Under the pieces are notes generated by a model. It was not told where the DNA came from. It saw only the letters and a list, made by a program, of their open reading frames with translations, and ran no database searches. Shown here piece after piece: positions 16,940 to 26,369 of a stretch of 64,000 nucleotides of DNA. Both the position numbers and the translations under genes were made by a program. Position 1 is the stretch's first letter. Every line of letters begins with the position of its first letter. This DNA is from Anaerocolumna sp. AGMB13025 (lineage in GTDB: Bacteria; Bacillota; Clostridia; Lachnospirales; Lachnospiraceae): NCBI RefSeq assembly GCF_029689925.1, contig NZ_CP121445.1:6196501-6260500 (forward strand), given 5' to 3'.

Positions 16940-17578
16940 TTATATATTTAAGTAATTACTCACTATTTTCATTATCTCTTCACTATATGAAGAACTGTTA
17001 ATATAAAGTTCCATAAATATACTTTCTATTTCCGTTGTTTTATAATAGCTTAAACTTTTTATTATTATTTCAAATAAGTAATTATTAAGCATATAAATTT
17101 TATCATACAGCATCTTTGCAAAAATATTAATATCATTTTCCTTTGCTTTAATAAAAAAAGCTTTTACTAATAAGTCTGCATTTTCGTCTTGATAACCCAA
17201 GATTTCTAAATAGGACAATAATTCTTTTGAATCAAGTTCATTTGATAAAATTGATATAAAAGCATTTTCTAATTTTTCACTAGCAATTATAGATTTTTCA
17301 TTCTCTGAATAATAGTCTACAAAAAAGTCTTTATCAGATAAATTTTCATATAAATATTTTAGGACTCTATTATCATCCCCAGCTTTAATATATCCTTCCT
17401 TGGTGTAACTAACCACATCAAATCTATCAATCTGCCGCCACGATAAGCTCCTATTATCATCCATTATTTTACATGCACTAATGTCATTATCTAAGTTAAT
17501 TTCATATGCAATGACAGGGTATAGCCTATTGATAGTTAAACCCTCACTGCTCACATTCCGTTTGCTCTGTAATATCAT
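16940..17578 (-). CDS. Probable immunity protein to toxin 2
   Basis: A 212-residue, AT-rich gene whose ATG at 17578 overlaps the toxin 2 stop by four bases (ATGA). The N-terminal ~60 residues look like a small beta domain (LYPVIAYEINLDNDISACKIMDD); the rest is acidic and helical, like HEAT-type immunity proteins. No named family recognised. Tight coupling to the variable toxin tail makes immunity the best reading. Confidence 0.65.
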   Translation of the reverse strand: MILQSKRNVSSEGLTINRLYPVIAYEINLDNDISACKIMDDNRSLSWRQIDRFDVVSYTKEGYIKAGDDNRVLKYLYENLSDKDFFVDYYSENEKSIIASEKLENAFISILSNELDSKELLSYLEILGYQDENADLLVKAFFIKAKENDINIFAKMLYDKIYMLNNYLFEIIIKSLSYYKTTEIESIFMELYINSSSYSEEIMKIVSNYLNI

Positions 17579-19089
17579 TGCCTCACCCCTTTAGTTATTA
17601 AATCTTCATCCAAATCAATAATCCAAAATCCATCTTTGTCAGTTACTGTATTAAATAAATTGCCTCTTAAACTTTTTGGTACTGGTACTTTCATTTTGGC
17701 GTCATAAAAACTAATTTTACCTGTTTTTACATTTTTATAGTAATGTATTTTACCACTTCCAAATTCAGTGGTATATGAATATGTAGATTCCATTTTTGCC
17801 CAATCTTTAATTGTACTTCCATCTTTTGTTAACTCAGAGATTAACTTTTGATCACCAAACTTATCTCCAGTAATAATTACTTCTGAGTTTTCAAGTACAT
17901 CACCTTTTACCAATGATTGTTTATATTTTTGATATGCTGAAGCATCTTTGGCATTATATCCTGTCCCCTTAGGAACATTACTTGGCTTCTTAACACTTCT
18001 CGCAATGCTTCCCGAACCCCTGATACTAACCCCGGCAGTTACCAGCATTCCTATGGACATCGTTACTGCCTGAGCCAGCCTTTCGCTGGAATTCAAGTAA
18101 TCGATCTGTTCAACCGTCATACCTTCTTGGACTAATTTATATTGTAATTCTGCATATGCCATACCAAATTCATCTGCAAAACCAAAATCACGATACTGCT
18201 TTTTGGTCAATATCCCTTTATTTACTCTTAATGCAACGGTTAAGTCATAAGCCTCATCAAAAGTCATGCCAATGGACTCCATTTTAGCTATAAATATAAC
18301 TTCAGGCTCGCTTACGCTTCTATTGTCCTGCATTTCAAGTTGTCGAAAGCCTGCAACTGTATTACCTATTCCGTCAGCCACAGAATCATTTGAATGTACT
18401 TTTTTGTTGTTATCCTTTAACTCTACCTTACCATTTCCTTTCCAATTATTCAAGTTAGAAAAGCTCAAGGGACCATTTTTAAATAAATCAAATTCCTTCC
18501 CATGAAACAAACTGGCAACACCTACCCCTGTAGCTGCTACTCCAGCTATATTATTATGAGTTTCTATTTTACCTGCTGCTTCCTTACCTTTTCGTTTTCC
18601 AGCTTCGGTCTCATACCAATGCTTTATGGAATCTTCCAGAGATTCGTGGATGGCAGCCATACCTCCTAGCAAATCTGCTATGGTTGATAATGCTGGGGAC
18701 CCATTTTTGATGTCCACCAATAACTCAATTAATTTTGCCTTCCAGTCCTCTAACCCCAGGGACTTGCGGTGCTCTAGCTCCCCTCTCCTGCCTGTAATGG
18801 CATCTGCTACTTCCTGATCCATTTGTTCCGCAACTTCAAGGAGTTTCATAATCTGTTCTGCAAACTGATAGAATGCTTGGGATTTTTGTTTCAAAGCAGT
18901 AATTTTATCCCTTACCGAATCACTTGCACTTAATAAATATCCTGAGGACGGTCCGGTAACAGTCCCAATTCCGCTTATTATTTTTCTTTCCAAGTCAGCA
19001 GCATATTCATCAGCCCGTTTTCCCAGAGACTTGGAATGATTTGCAACCGCCTCTAACCTATCATAATATAAGATAAAATCTGACATCAT
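17575..19089 (-). CDS. Polymorphic toxin 2: shared LXG-like module with an unrecognised toxin tail
   Basis: A 504-residue protein. Residues 1-377 are the shared module, almost identical to toxin 3 and slightly different from toxin 1. After VPKGTG the 127-residue tail is unique: YNAKDASAYQKYKQSL, EVIITGDKFGDQKLISELTK, GSGKIHYYKN, ending FWIIDLDEDLITKGVRQ. No known nuclease motif was recognised, so its activity is open. The tail and its immunity gene look more AT-rich than the shared part, as expected for a swapped cassette. Confidence 0.82.
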   Translation of the reverse strand: MMSDFILYYDRLEAVANHSKSLGKRADEYAADLERKIISGIGTVTGPSSGYLLSASDSVRDKITALKQKSQAFYQFAEQIMKLLEVAEQMDQEVADAITGRRGELEHRKSLGLEDWKAKLIELLVDIKNGSPALSTIADLLGGMAAIHESLEDSIKHWYETEAGKRKGKEAAGKIETHNNIAGVAATGVGVASLFHGKEFDLFKNGPLSFSNLNNWKGNGKVELKDNNKKVHSNDSVADGIGNTVAGFRQLEMQDNRSVSEPEVIFIAKMESIGMTFDEAYDLTVALRVNKGILTKKQYRDFGFADEFGMAYAELQYKLVQEGMTVEQIDYLNSSERLAQAVTMSIGMLVTAGVSIRGSGSIARSVKKPSNVPKGTGYNAKDASAYQKYKQSLVKGDVLENSEVIITGDKFGDQKLISELTKDGSTIKDWAKMESTYSYTTEFGSGKIHYYKNVKTGKISFYDAKMKVPVPKSLRGNLFNTVTDKDGFWIIDLDEDLITKGVRQ

Positions 19090-19527
19090 ACTCCTCGCTT
19101 CCAGCCTTTTTTTCAGTTTATTCCTTTAACGACTTTCCTGTTTTTTTTCCGCATACTCAGTTGTTAATAATTTGTTATGTGATTTTATATTTTCACATAT
19201 AATATGACATATCATTTTATATTTTGAGGTATTTGGGGCATTTTCCGAACAGAACTTATAAAAAAAGACGATAATATTACTAGAAAAAGCTAAAATCATA
19301 TGGATACGAGGGGTAGAACGCTTACTTAATTAAAACAAACTACCTGCCATATACTAACTGCTTGTTTATCCATTGTCACAATAAAATCTCTGGAGTCCTG
19401 GTACCCGAAAGGTAGTTCCATCATGCTGGATGCAGTCCAGAATCATTTCCGCTTTATCTTTTCTGAATAATAAACTGTAAAGAAAAAGGTCACACCAGCC
19501 GAAACTGTGTGACCTAAATGATATGTC
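19090..19527. repeat. Duplicated leader region, copy 2, with terminator
   Basis: Near-identical to 14634-15068. It holds the toxin 2 promoter region and, at 19485-19517, the GGTCACACAG / CTGGTGTGACC terminator of the leftward gene at 19528. Nothing else recognised. Confidence 0.8.
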
Positions 19528-19914
19528 TTAATAATCTACTTTATAAAGTAATATATTTTCTGCACTAACCATTACGCAGCTATTAATCTTAAGTGGTATG
19601 TCTTGTGTTTCAATAGCAAGAATACTATCACCTATTCTTACTACTGCATATCCATCATCTTCAATAGATTCTAAAACACCATATAAACCTACTTTACCAT
19701 TTTCCAATTCTTCAATTCTATTAATTTTATCTGATTTAAATATATCCTTTTCCCAAATTAATACTCCAGTCACTTCTATTTCAGCATAATACTCTTTGCT
19801 AATTAATGGTTTATCACCATTCCAAATAGCTGTAGCATTTCCGTATTGATTGCTAAAATAAACTTTATATCCATTTTCTATATTCTTTATTATCTTTTCT
19901 ATTGTTACTCTCAT
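19528..19914 (-). CDS. Orphan immunity-like protein (128 aa)
   Basis: A beta-rich 128-residue protein (MRVTIEKIIKNIENGYKVYFS...NSCVMVSAENILLYKVDY) with start ATG at 19914. It is not next to a toxin tail now: downstream lie a terminator and the toxin 2 leader, upstream a decayed toxin tail fragment. Its last 26 codons recur as a remnant at 15069. This is the pattern of an orphan immunity gene kept after its toxin was lost. Confidence 0.6.
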   Translation of the reverse strand: MRVTIEKIIKNIENGYKVYFSNQYGNATAIWNGDKPLISKEYYAEIEVTGVLIWEKDIFKSDKINRIEELENGKVGLYGVLESIEDDGYAVVRIGDSILAIETQDIPLKINSCVMVSAENILLYKVDY

Positions 19915-20017
19915 TTTTCACCACATTTTATTTTCTTTAAAACTAAAATTTGCAATAATTTACATAGCACAAATTTAATGCTAAGATGGGAAAGAATTCT
20001 GTTTTTATAAAATCACT

Positions 20018-20095
20018 TTTCATGATCTGTACACCTAATGATGAGTGTGTCGTATTTTTTATGGTTACATTATATTCTTCTGCTCTCAACTAACA
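20018..20095 (-). pseudogene. Small remnant of the same decayed toxin tail as at 16244
   Basis: The minus strand resembles the region around the nonsense codon at 16472 (ATAAAAAATACGACACACTC versus ATAAAAAATTCGACACGCTA), but here no stop occurs. Only about 25 codons are left, between two immunity-like genes. Confidence 0.6.
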
Positions 20096-20113
20096 TTCCT
20101 ATACTTTACAAAT

Positions 20114-20902
20114 CTATATTTTTTTCACCTCCACTTGATGACAAACTACAGAAACATCAATTGGACCACCTTGAATTTTTATTAAGTAATACTCATTACT
20201 AATAGGAATAGCTGGTCCATCTGAAAAGGAAAATGCATAATTCAGTTTTTCAAATCCCAAGCTAATTTCGTCTTTTTCAAGTTTAGTAGAACTAACCTCT
20301 AAAACTAAACATGGCATAGCTTCTTCATTTGGCTCTAATACTGTATGATAATTAAAAGCAAATATATTTTTACAGTAAATTTCACCCACATCATTTCCAT
20401 TTGAAGAATCATAGAATTCAAATTTAATATCGTTCTTAAATTCTACAAAAGTCATTCTATTTAGCATCACATTATTAAAAATTTTTTCCATATTTAACCA
20501 ACTATTTATAATTGCTTTAAACGGGGCATGACCCGTTTCAACATTTCTTAACAATGATGGTTTTCTGAAACGTAAACTAGTTTCTAATTTGAAAACTGCT
20601 TCTTTTTCTGTTGATTCTAAAAATGAAACATTTATCCAAATTGGAACGAATGGGGCTTTACATGATAAAAGCCTTGTAGCTTCATCCAGGGATAATAATC
20701 TTGAACCAACATTTTTTTCACTTAATGCTACAAGTCTCATAGAATCATCTCTAGCATTTAAAGGTTTATCTGGCTCTGAAACAGCAACTATTTTAAATTT
20801 CACCTCATTAATATTTAAAATCATTATTTTTTTTATTTCTTCAACTGTTTTTAGTAAATTGTTTTTGAAAATATCCCGATTCATTTCTCTTAATTTTTCC
20901 AT
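20114..20902 (-). CDS. Hypothetical 262-aa protein, probable orphan immunity protein
   Basis: Start ATG at 20902 behind GAGGAAAAAG. The N-terminal ~50 residues are helical (MEKLREMNRDIFKNNLLKTV); the rest alternates beta strands (KFKIVAVSEPDKP, EAVFKLETSLRF, MPCLVLEVSSTKL, EYYLIKIQGGP). No signal peptide or membrane segment. No family recognised. It lies in the toxin graveyard, directly downstream of the duplicated higA tail, so an immunity role is inferred from place only. Confidence 0.55.
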   Translation of the reverse strand: MEKLREMNRDIFKNNLLKTVEEIKKIMILNINEVKFKIVAVSEPDKPLNARDDSMRLVALSEKNVGSRLLSLDEATRLLSCKAPFVPIWINVSFLESTEKEAVFKLETSLRFRKPSLLRNVETGHAPFKAIINSWLNMEKIFNNVMLNRMTFVEFKNDIKFEFYDSSNGNDVGEIYCKNIFAFNYHTVLEPNEEAMPCLVLEVSSTKLEKDEISLGFEKLNYAFSFSDGPAIPISNEYYLIKIQGGPIDVSVVCHQVEVKKI

Positions 20903-20916
20903 ACTTTTTCCTCTTC

Positions 20917-21105
20917 CTTGGCAGTAGTCCCTGTTGAAAAAACCCCACGGCAGCCGTAGGCAGTCTGCGAACCTCTTAACACAACAAGCCGCTTCGGTCT
21001 TAATGGGCTACCAGCGGCTTTTCTGTTGCCTGTATAATTGTCAGAGTACCGTCTGAGACTGTATGCCTACCGTGGCTATAGCCTCTTCAAAGGTTTCCCA
21101 GGTGT
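20917..21105. repeat. Remnant copy of the higA tail and downstream region
   Basis: Matches 15931-16125, including the AAGCCGCT / AGCGGCT terminator stem, but without a higBA operon. Marks a past duplication or recombination of the TA insertion. Confidence 0.8.
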
Positions 21106-21232
21106 TAGGTTCATTTACTTTTGACTATCTTACAACCCTTATATGATATTGAGTTACCAGCAGCTTATTTGTTCACTATTAGAACATAATTTTCGCTAGG
21201 GTTCATGGAATGAATTTATTTAATTAAGTCTT

Positions 21233-21562
21233 TTAAACTGTTGCAAAATATAAATCGTTTAGGCTAAATTTATTAGGATTAACAGCTTCTTCGGTAGCAT
21301 GCCAGCTAATCTGACTTACATCTGTTTTTAATTTACCCAAATCAATAAACCAATCATCTTTATCATAATTTTCAGTAATAAATACCTCATACTTTAAAAA
21401 AAGAGCTTGATGGATCTTACTTTCATAACTTTTTCTAGCAAATATTATACCTATATTGGAATTGATCATATAAACAATACCATGCTCCTTATGGCTTAAT
21501 CTAGCCCACTCTTCACCTGCTCCATCATCCCAATCTAGTTTCTGTCTTATTTTTCATCATTC
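21233..21562 (-). pseudogene. 5'-truncated hypothetical gene (orphan immunity-like fragment)
   Basis: An ATG at 21469 would give 78 residues, but coding-like sequence continues upstream in the same frame (RQKLDWDDGAGEEWARLSHK...) to a TGA near 21563 without a start codon, so the 5' end is probably missing. The tail is well formed (EVFITENYDKDDWFIDLGKL...NDLYFATV). It is surrounded by toxin remnants. 21470-21798 otherwise holds only the dispersed element. Confidence 0.5.
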
Positions 21563-21724
21563 CGTAAACACTGTTCGTCTTCCGGTTGCTTTTACAAAAA
21601 ATGTCGCATATAAGCTAGTTTAGTTTTTCATATTCAAGTTGCATAATTGCAACTATTCATATAATCCTGAATTGAAAATTTCTCGCCCTATTTTACTCCA
21701 AAAGCAGGGATGAACCATGGGGTC

Positions 21725-21812
21725 GAAATTCTGGCATTGGGGTCGTAAGCGTGTTCGTAAGCGCAAGAAATTCCCATTAGTGCGGAAGATTTATGGAGTC
21801 ACGAACGACTCC
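21725..21812 (-). repeat. Dispersed ~90-bp element, copy 3
   Basis: GGAGTCGTTCGTGACTCC (itself a hairpin), AAATCTTCCGCACTAATGGG, then TACGACCCCAATGCCAGAA. Its first bases form the final codons (RSRS) of the gene at 21799, so the element seems joined onto that gene's end. Confidence 0.5.
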
Positions 21813-22254
21813 TAGCATTAATGTTCTCTTCAAATTTTCTAAAATCATCAATTATTTTATTTTGTTCATATTCATCTAGATTATGATATCTTTCCAATAA
21901 TAAATTTAATAACTCATCTGGTATTTGAATATTTGTCTTTTTAATTTCAATAGATACTTCAGACATTATATCTCCTAATAGTACTACTCCAATATCAGCT
22001 TTTCGTTTATAGATGCAATCCAATGTTTTCATCGGATTAATATCATATATAATATCAAAAACGGTAGCTTGCAAATAATCATCACCCTTATTATTTTCAA
22101 GAATATCTATACCTAATTCAAGGGTTTTATTAATATCTCTATTATATAACTCAAGCAATGCTGCACTAGTTTCCTCAAATCCAAAAATATCTTGTATTAT
22201 TTCAATTAACTTACTTGTCTCCAATCTTTTGATATATTCTAATTCATCTTCCAT
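21799..22254 (-). CDS. Helical-repeat immunity-like protein (151 aa)
   Basis: An acidic, all-helical protein (MEDELEYIKRLETSKLIEII..., TAALLELYNRDINKTLELGI-like repeats) similar in style to HEAT-like Imm30-type immunity proteins; this placement is tentative. It follows the AbiEi-like gene after 35 bp and ends in RSRS, encoded by the dispersed element, so its natural C-terminus may have been replaced. Confidence 0.55.
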   Translation of the reverse strand: MEDELEYIKRLETSKLIEIIQDIFGFEETSAALLELYNRDINKTLELGIDILENNKGDDYLQATVFDIIYDINPMKTLDCIYKRKADIGVVLLGDIMSEVSIEIKKTNIQIPDELLNLLLERYHNLDEYEQNKIIDDFRKFEENINARSRS

Positions 22255-22289
22255 ACAACAACCTCCATTAATTAACTGAAGCTACAATA

Positions 22290-22895
22290 TCACCCATTCA
22301 ATAACACTCCCATTAAATCATTTACTTTTTTATATAATCGCATTTCTTTTGCGTATTTTGATAAGTTTGCAAGATTTTTCTTTTCATCAGCAACATATGC
22401 ATTAATTGCTTTATTAAATAATTCACTATCCATTTTTGTTCGATATTTAAAACAATCACAAATTGTACGTTCTCTGTCATACACCGGCAGCTTAATTCCA
22501 TTAAATATACCCTCTGTTTTGCCTATCATAAGCTTCTCATTCTGTACAAAGTATACTTTATACGCAAAATTATCTATTTTTGTTTTTGACCGTGTAATAG
22601 TTCTTGGCACAGCAATCGTCCAAACCAATGGCGTTTTATCGCTATATCCATAATGAAACAATGCCGATTCCATACAAATGATACCTTCCTTAAAAAAAGA
22701 GGCAATCATCTGTTCTTCAGACACATCTTCATTATTTGCAACCTGATAATATCCGTGTTTAACTCTCTCCAATTCGCCTTTTTCGCACAATTTAACAATT
22801 TCAAAATTTTGTAATCCAACTTTATTCAAAGTCGATGTTTTCGCAATACCACCAGATTGTTTTATAACTTTTTTTGCTATATCAATTTTTTCCAT
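22290..22895 (-). CDS. AbiEi-like type IV antitoxin/transcription regulator, orphan
   Basis: About 201 residues from the ATG at 22895 (preceded by GGTGAAACT); an upstream in-frame ATG at 22919 is also possible. The N-terminal winged helix (KVIKQSGGIAKTSTLNKVGL..LERVKHGYYQV) and the middle ESALFHYGYSD...AVPR and VYDRERTICDCFKYR motifs are typical of AbiEi antitoxins. The usual partner, an AbiEii nucleotidyltransferase, is absent; the next gene is immunity-like. It may be a solitary regulator or a leftover of a phage-defence pair. Confidence 0.75.
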   Translation of the reverse strand: MEKIDIAKKVIKQSGGIAKTSTLNKVGLQNFEIVKLCEKGELERVKHGYYQVANNEDVSEEQMIASFFKEGIICMESALFHYGYSDKTPLVWTIAVPRTITRSKTKIDNFAYKVYFVQNEKLMIGKTEGIFNGIKLPVYDRERTICDCFKYRTKMDSELFNKAINAYVADEKKNLANLSKYAKEMRLYKKVNDLMGVLLNG

Positions 22896-23021
22896 AGTTT
22901 CACCATTTTTCAAATACATTTTTTTATAATTGTGTTTATTTTATAGTATATATTACTTCCTATAATAATTCAATAACAATATTTCATTTTTGTGTTCAAA
23001 AAATTGTCACAAATTAAAAAT

Positions 23022-23065
23022 AGCGAGATATAAAGTAAAACATTTTCACTTCTTATCTCGCTCCA
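23022..23065 (-). terminator. Terminator behind the second kptA
   Basis: AGCGAGATA / TATCTCGCT stem with ATTTTTAATTT after it on the minus strand. A further stem, GAGCTTAGA / TTCTAAGCTC (23141-23180), lies closer to the gene and is followed by TTTTCC. Confidence 0.7.
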
Positions 23066-23200
23066 TTGGCTTTCTAAGGTGTCTGTATGGGTACACTGCA
23101 TAAAATACCACCAGATACAAATTATAAACTGGAAAAGAGCTTAGATTAAAACTGAAACCAGCCGTATTCTAAGCTCCTTTCCTGTGCTCTCTTGGTAAAT

Positions 23201-23761
23201 TTACAGATTGGAAGCTTTATTGTTATTTTCTAAAACGTACTTGTAAGGCACCATATCTGCTAACCACACCTTTTCATTACCATAATAAAACTTTATCCCA
23301 TCATTCCAAGCTTTTAAGGAATCAATCATTAAAATACATGGCTTATTATCATGCCTTTTCCCTACTGTCTCAGCCGTTTCAATGTTTTGTGATAAATGGA
23401 CATACTGCCTACTTTGGGGTAATAAACCATTTTCCTTAATAGAATTTAGAAATCTTCTTGCTGTTCCATGGTATAAAAATTCTGGGGGCATCTTTTCTTC
23501 TTTAATAATTTTCATAGGTATAGAATGTCCATAAACTGCTTTGATTTTACCATCATAAATTTCATGTCGCTTCTTTTCTGATATTTCAATCATTTCCACT
23601 AAATCTTTCTCAGTAAGATGTTCCCATTTTGAAATTAGGCGTAAAGAAGCTAATAATTGCTCTAGTGGTACACCACCGTTTTCATCCATCTCCAGTTCAT
23701 ACTCCCATGGTGCATGACGTAAAGCATAAGATACTTCCTTACTTAATTCAGAATAATTCAT
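23201..23761 (-). CDS. kptA: RNA 2'-phosphotransferase, KptA/Tpt1 family (paralog 2)
   Basis: A 186-residue paralog of the protein at 11501, with the same LRHAP, YGHS, YHGT and RxxVHLS motifs. The start ATG at 23761 is 12 bp after the SUKH-type immunity gene of module 3, so it is in the same leftward operon. Two differently diverged kptA copies in equivalent positions behind toxin/immunity cassettes suggest selection for this neighbourhood. Possible roles: repair of toxin-cut RNA (2'-phosphate removal), or an RNA-end modifying effector. Confidence 0.88.
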   Translation of the reverse strand: MNYSELSKEVSYALRHAPWEYELEMDENGGVPLEQLLASLRLISKWEHLTEKDLVEMIEISEKKRHEIYDGKIKAVYGHSIPMKIIKEEKMPPEFLYHGTARRFLNSIKENGLLPQSRQYVHLSQNIETAETVGKRHDNKPCILMIDSLKAWNDGIKFYYGNEKVWLADMVPYKYVLENNNKASNL

Positions 23762-23773
23762 GATTTCACTTCC

Positions 23774-24124
23774 TTACTCTATTCCAATGAGTTCTTTAAT
23801 AGCGCTAATAAACCACGACCAAAAGTCATCAAATTCTTGCCTTCTTTCAAATCCTTCAGTCGCATAATCGTGAACAATAAATACTTTTTCGCCAAAATCT
23901 ATTTCAAAACATGCAATGTCATCGCTATCGTATCTTCCGGCAAAAGGAACCAGATTTCTATTGGGGTATCTTTTAATTAGTTCCTCCCTTCGATCCACCA
24001 ATTGCTCAAAGCTCATTAAAAACCAGTTGTCAAAATCAAGTAATTTAAGTTCAACAACCTTTAGATATGCATCAGAGTATTTATAACCAAGTAAATTCTC
24101 ATATTCTTTTAATTTTTCTAACAT
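23774..24124 (-). CDS. SUKH (SMI1/KNR4)-family immunity protein
   Basis: A 116-residue acidic protein, ATG 24124, 13 bp after toxin 3. LGYKYSDAYLKVV, VPFAGRYDSDDIACFEI and a final EFDDFWSWFISAIKEL fit the SUKH superfamily, a common immunity fold for nuclease toxins. It should protect against the ParB-like tail of toxin 3. Confidence 0.75.
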   Translation of the reverse strand: MLEKLKEYENLLGYKYSDAYLKVVELKLLDFDNWFLMSFEQLVDRREELIKRYPNRNLVPFAGRYDSDDIACFEIDFGEKVFIVHDYATEGFERRQEFDDFWSWFISAIKELIGIE

Positions 24125-24137
24125 TTTTAATACTCCT

Positions 24138-25640
24138 TTAATTTTTCATTTTAGGCATATCAAATGATCCCGATGGATAATTTTCTCTAAATGCTGAATT
24201 TTGTTTAAGTATTCTTAAGTTTGTAGCTTCACCCCACGTAGATGGGACTCCCTTTGGAGTTGTAAAACGGTTGACAAAATTACTTGGCAATGGATCGTTA
24301 TAATTATGTACGTTAGCCTGAACATTAATCCCAGCTTCTCTTGCTGCTGCAACCCTTGTATTGTCAATGGTGGTATAACTTCCATCAGGCATTTTAACTA
24401 CATCAATTGGATCTCCAACCCAGCCATCTTTCTTCATACTTGTAATAATATCATCTGCACCATTTACAGAACTCTGGCTAAACCTAATTTCATTTGGATT
24501 AATACTCTTACCCGCTCCCTTAGGAACATTACTCGTCCTCTTAACGCTTCTCGCAATACTTCCTGATCCCCGGATACTAACCCCGGCAGTTACCAGCATT
24601 CCTATGGACATCGTTACTGCCTGAGCCAGCCTTTCACTGGAATTCAAGTAATCGATCTGTTCCACCGTCATACCTTCTTGGACTAATTTATATTGTAATT
24701 CTGCATATGCCATACCAAATTCATCTGCAAAACCAAAATCACGATACTGCTTTTTGGTCAATATCCCTTTATTTACTCTTAATGCAACGGTTAAGTCATA
24801 AGCCTCATCAAAAGTCATGCCAATGGACTCCATTTTAGCTATAAATATAACTTCAGGCTCGCTTACGCTCCTATTGTCCTGCATTTCAAGTTGTCGAAAG
24901 CCTGCAACTGTATTGCCTAACCCATCAGCCACAGAATCATTTGAATGTACTTTTTTGTTGTTATCCTTTAACTCTACCTTACCATTTCCTTTCCAATTAT
25001 TCAAGTTAGAAAAGCTCAAGGGACCATTTTTAAATAAATCAAATTCCTTCCCATGAAACAAACTGGCAACACCTGCCCCTGTAGCTGCTACTCCGGCTAT
25101 ATTATTATGAGTTTCTATTTTACCTGCTGCTTCCTTACCTTTTCGTTTTCCAGCTTCGGTCTCATACCAATGCTTTATGGAATCTTCCAGAGATTCGTGG
25201 ATGGCAGCCATACCTCCTAACAAATCTGCAATGGTTGATAATGGCGGAGACCCATTTTTGATGTCCACCAATAACTCAATTAATTTTGCCTTCCAGTTCT
25301 CTAACCCCAGGGACTTGCGGTGCTCTAGCTCCCCTCTCCTGCCTGTAATGGCATCTGCTACTTCCTGATCCATTTGTTCCGCAACTTCAAGGAGTTTCAT
25401 AATCTGTTCTGCAAACTGATAGAATGCTTGGGATTTTTGTTTCAAAGCAGTAATTTTATCCCTTACCGAATCACTTGCACTTAATAAGTATCCAGAGGAC
25501 GGTCCGGTAACAGTCCCAATTCCGCTTATTATTTTTCTTTCTAAGTCAGCAGCATATTCATCAGCCCGTTTTCCCAGAGACTTGGAATGATTTGCAACCG
25601 CCTCTAATCTATCATAATACAAGATAAAATCTGACATCAT
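24138..25640 (-). CDS. Polymorphic toxin 3: shared LXG-like module with ParB-like tail
   Basis: A 500-residue protein with the shared 377-residue module, a VPKGAGK junction, and a 123-residue tail: INPNEIRFSQSSVNGADDI, KDGWVGDPIDVVKMPDGSYT, TIDNTRVAAAREAGI and TTPKGVPSTWGEA. This is the ParB-like/Srx-like fold often found as a toxin tip in polymorphic systems, usually assigned nuclease or nucleotide-modifying activity. The shared part is almost base-for-base that of toxin 2, indicating recent duplication or gene conversion. A SUKH immunity gene follows. Confidence 0.85.
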   Translation of the reverse strand: MMSDFILYYDRLEAVANHSKSLGKRADEYAADLERKIISGIGTVTGPSSGYLLSASDSVRDKITALKQKSQAFYQFAEQIMKLLEVAEQMDQEVADAITGRRGELEHRKSLGLENWKAKLIELLVDIKNGSPPLSTIADLLGGMAAIHESLEDSIKHWYETEAGKRKGKEAAGKIETHNNIAGVAATGAGVASLFHGKEFDLFKNGPLSFSNLNNWKGNGKVELKDNNKKVHSNDSVADGLGNTVAGFRQLEMQDNRSVSEPEVIFIAKMESIGMTFDEAYDLTVALRVNKGILTKKQYRDFGFADEFGMAYAELQYKLVQEGMTVEQIDYLNSSERLAQAVTMSIGMLVTAGVSIRGSGSIARSVKRTSNVPKGAGKSINPNEIRFSQSSVNGADDIITSMKKDGWVGDPIDVVKMPDGSYTTIDNTRVAAAREAGINVQANVHNYNDPLPSNFVNRFTTPKGVPSTWGEATNLRILKQNSAFRENYPSGSFDMPKMKN

Positions 25641-25930
25641 ACTCCTCGCTTCCAGCCTTTTTTTCAGTTTATTCCTTTAACGACTTTCCTGTTTTTTTGC
25701 TGCATACTCAGTTGTTAATAATTTGTTATGTGATTTTATACTTTTACATACAATATGATATATAATTTTATATTTTGGGGTATTTGGGGTATTTTCCGAA
25801 CAAAACTTATAAAAAGACGATAATATCACTAGAAAAAGCTAAAAACATATGGATTCGAGGGGTAAAATGCTTACTTAATCAAAGCAAACTACCATATACT
25901 AACTGTTTGTTTTCTCTTGTTTATCCATAG
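25641..25930. repeat. Duplicated leader region, copy 3
   Basis: Repeats the first ~280 bases of the leaders of toxins 1 and 2 and then diverges, so the common transcription signals of the three toxins probably lie within it. Confidence 0.75.
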
Positions 25931-26369
25931 TTACAATGTATAATGGTTTTCAACCCCTGTTTTATGGCGTCTTATATACTTTAGGACATATAAAAAAGGA
26001 TATTGTTAAATAAACAGTATCCCTAAGTTATGTACATCAATTTTATATATCAATTTTACATATAACAATTTTTTGTATAAACATTGAGCCATGAAAAGAC
26101 TCAAAAAAATCATAATCAATAAACAGAATTATAAGTTACAAATTCACTTAATCTGGGAGTCTTACGGTAATCTCTTTTATATATGAGCTTGGAGCAGGGA
26201 AATTTACAATGCTCTCATTGTAAATCAGACATAATGAGTTAATAAACTAACCTTTTAGATTTGATAAAACACTACTGAATATTCATCATCGTTTCCGTAT
26301 TTATTCGTTATATATTGTCAGGTTATTTAGATAGTATTTGAAATAAATATAACTATACCTCTGGCTTTA
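25931..26369. other. Gene-free AT-rich stretch
   Basis: Between toxin 3's leader and the end of the hydrolase gene at 26370. No ORF with coding character, no clear terminator, no repeat recognised. Confidence 0.4.
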
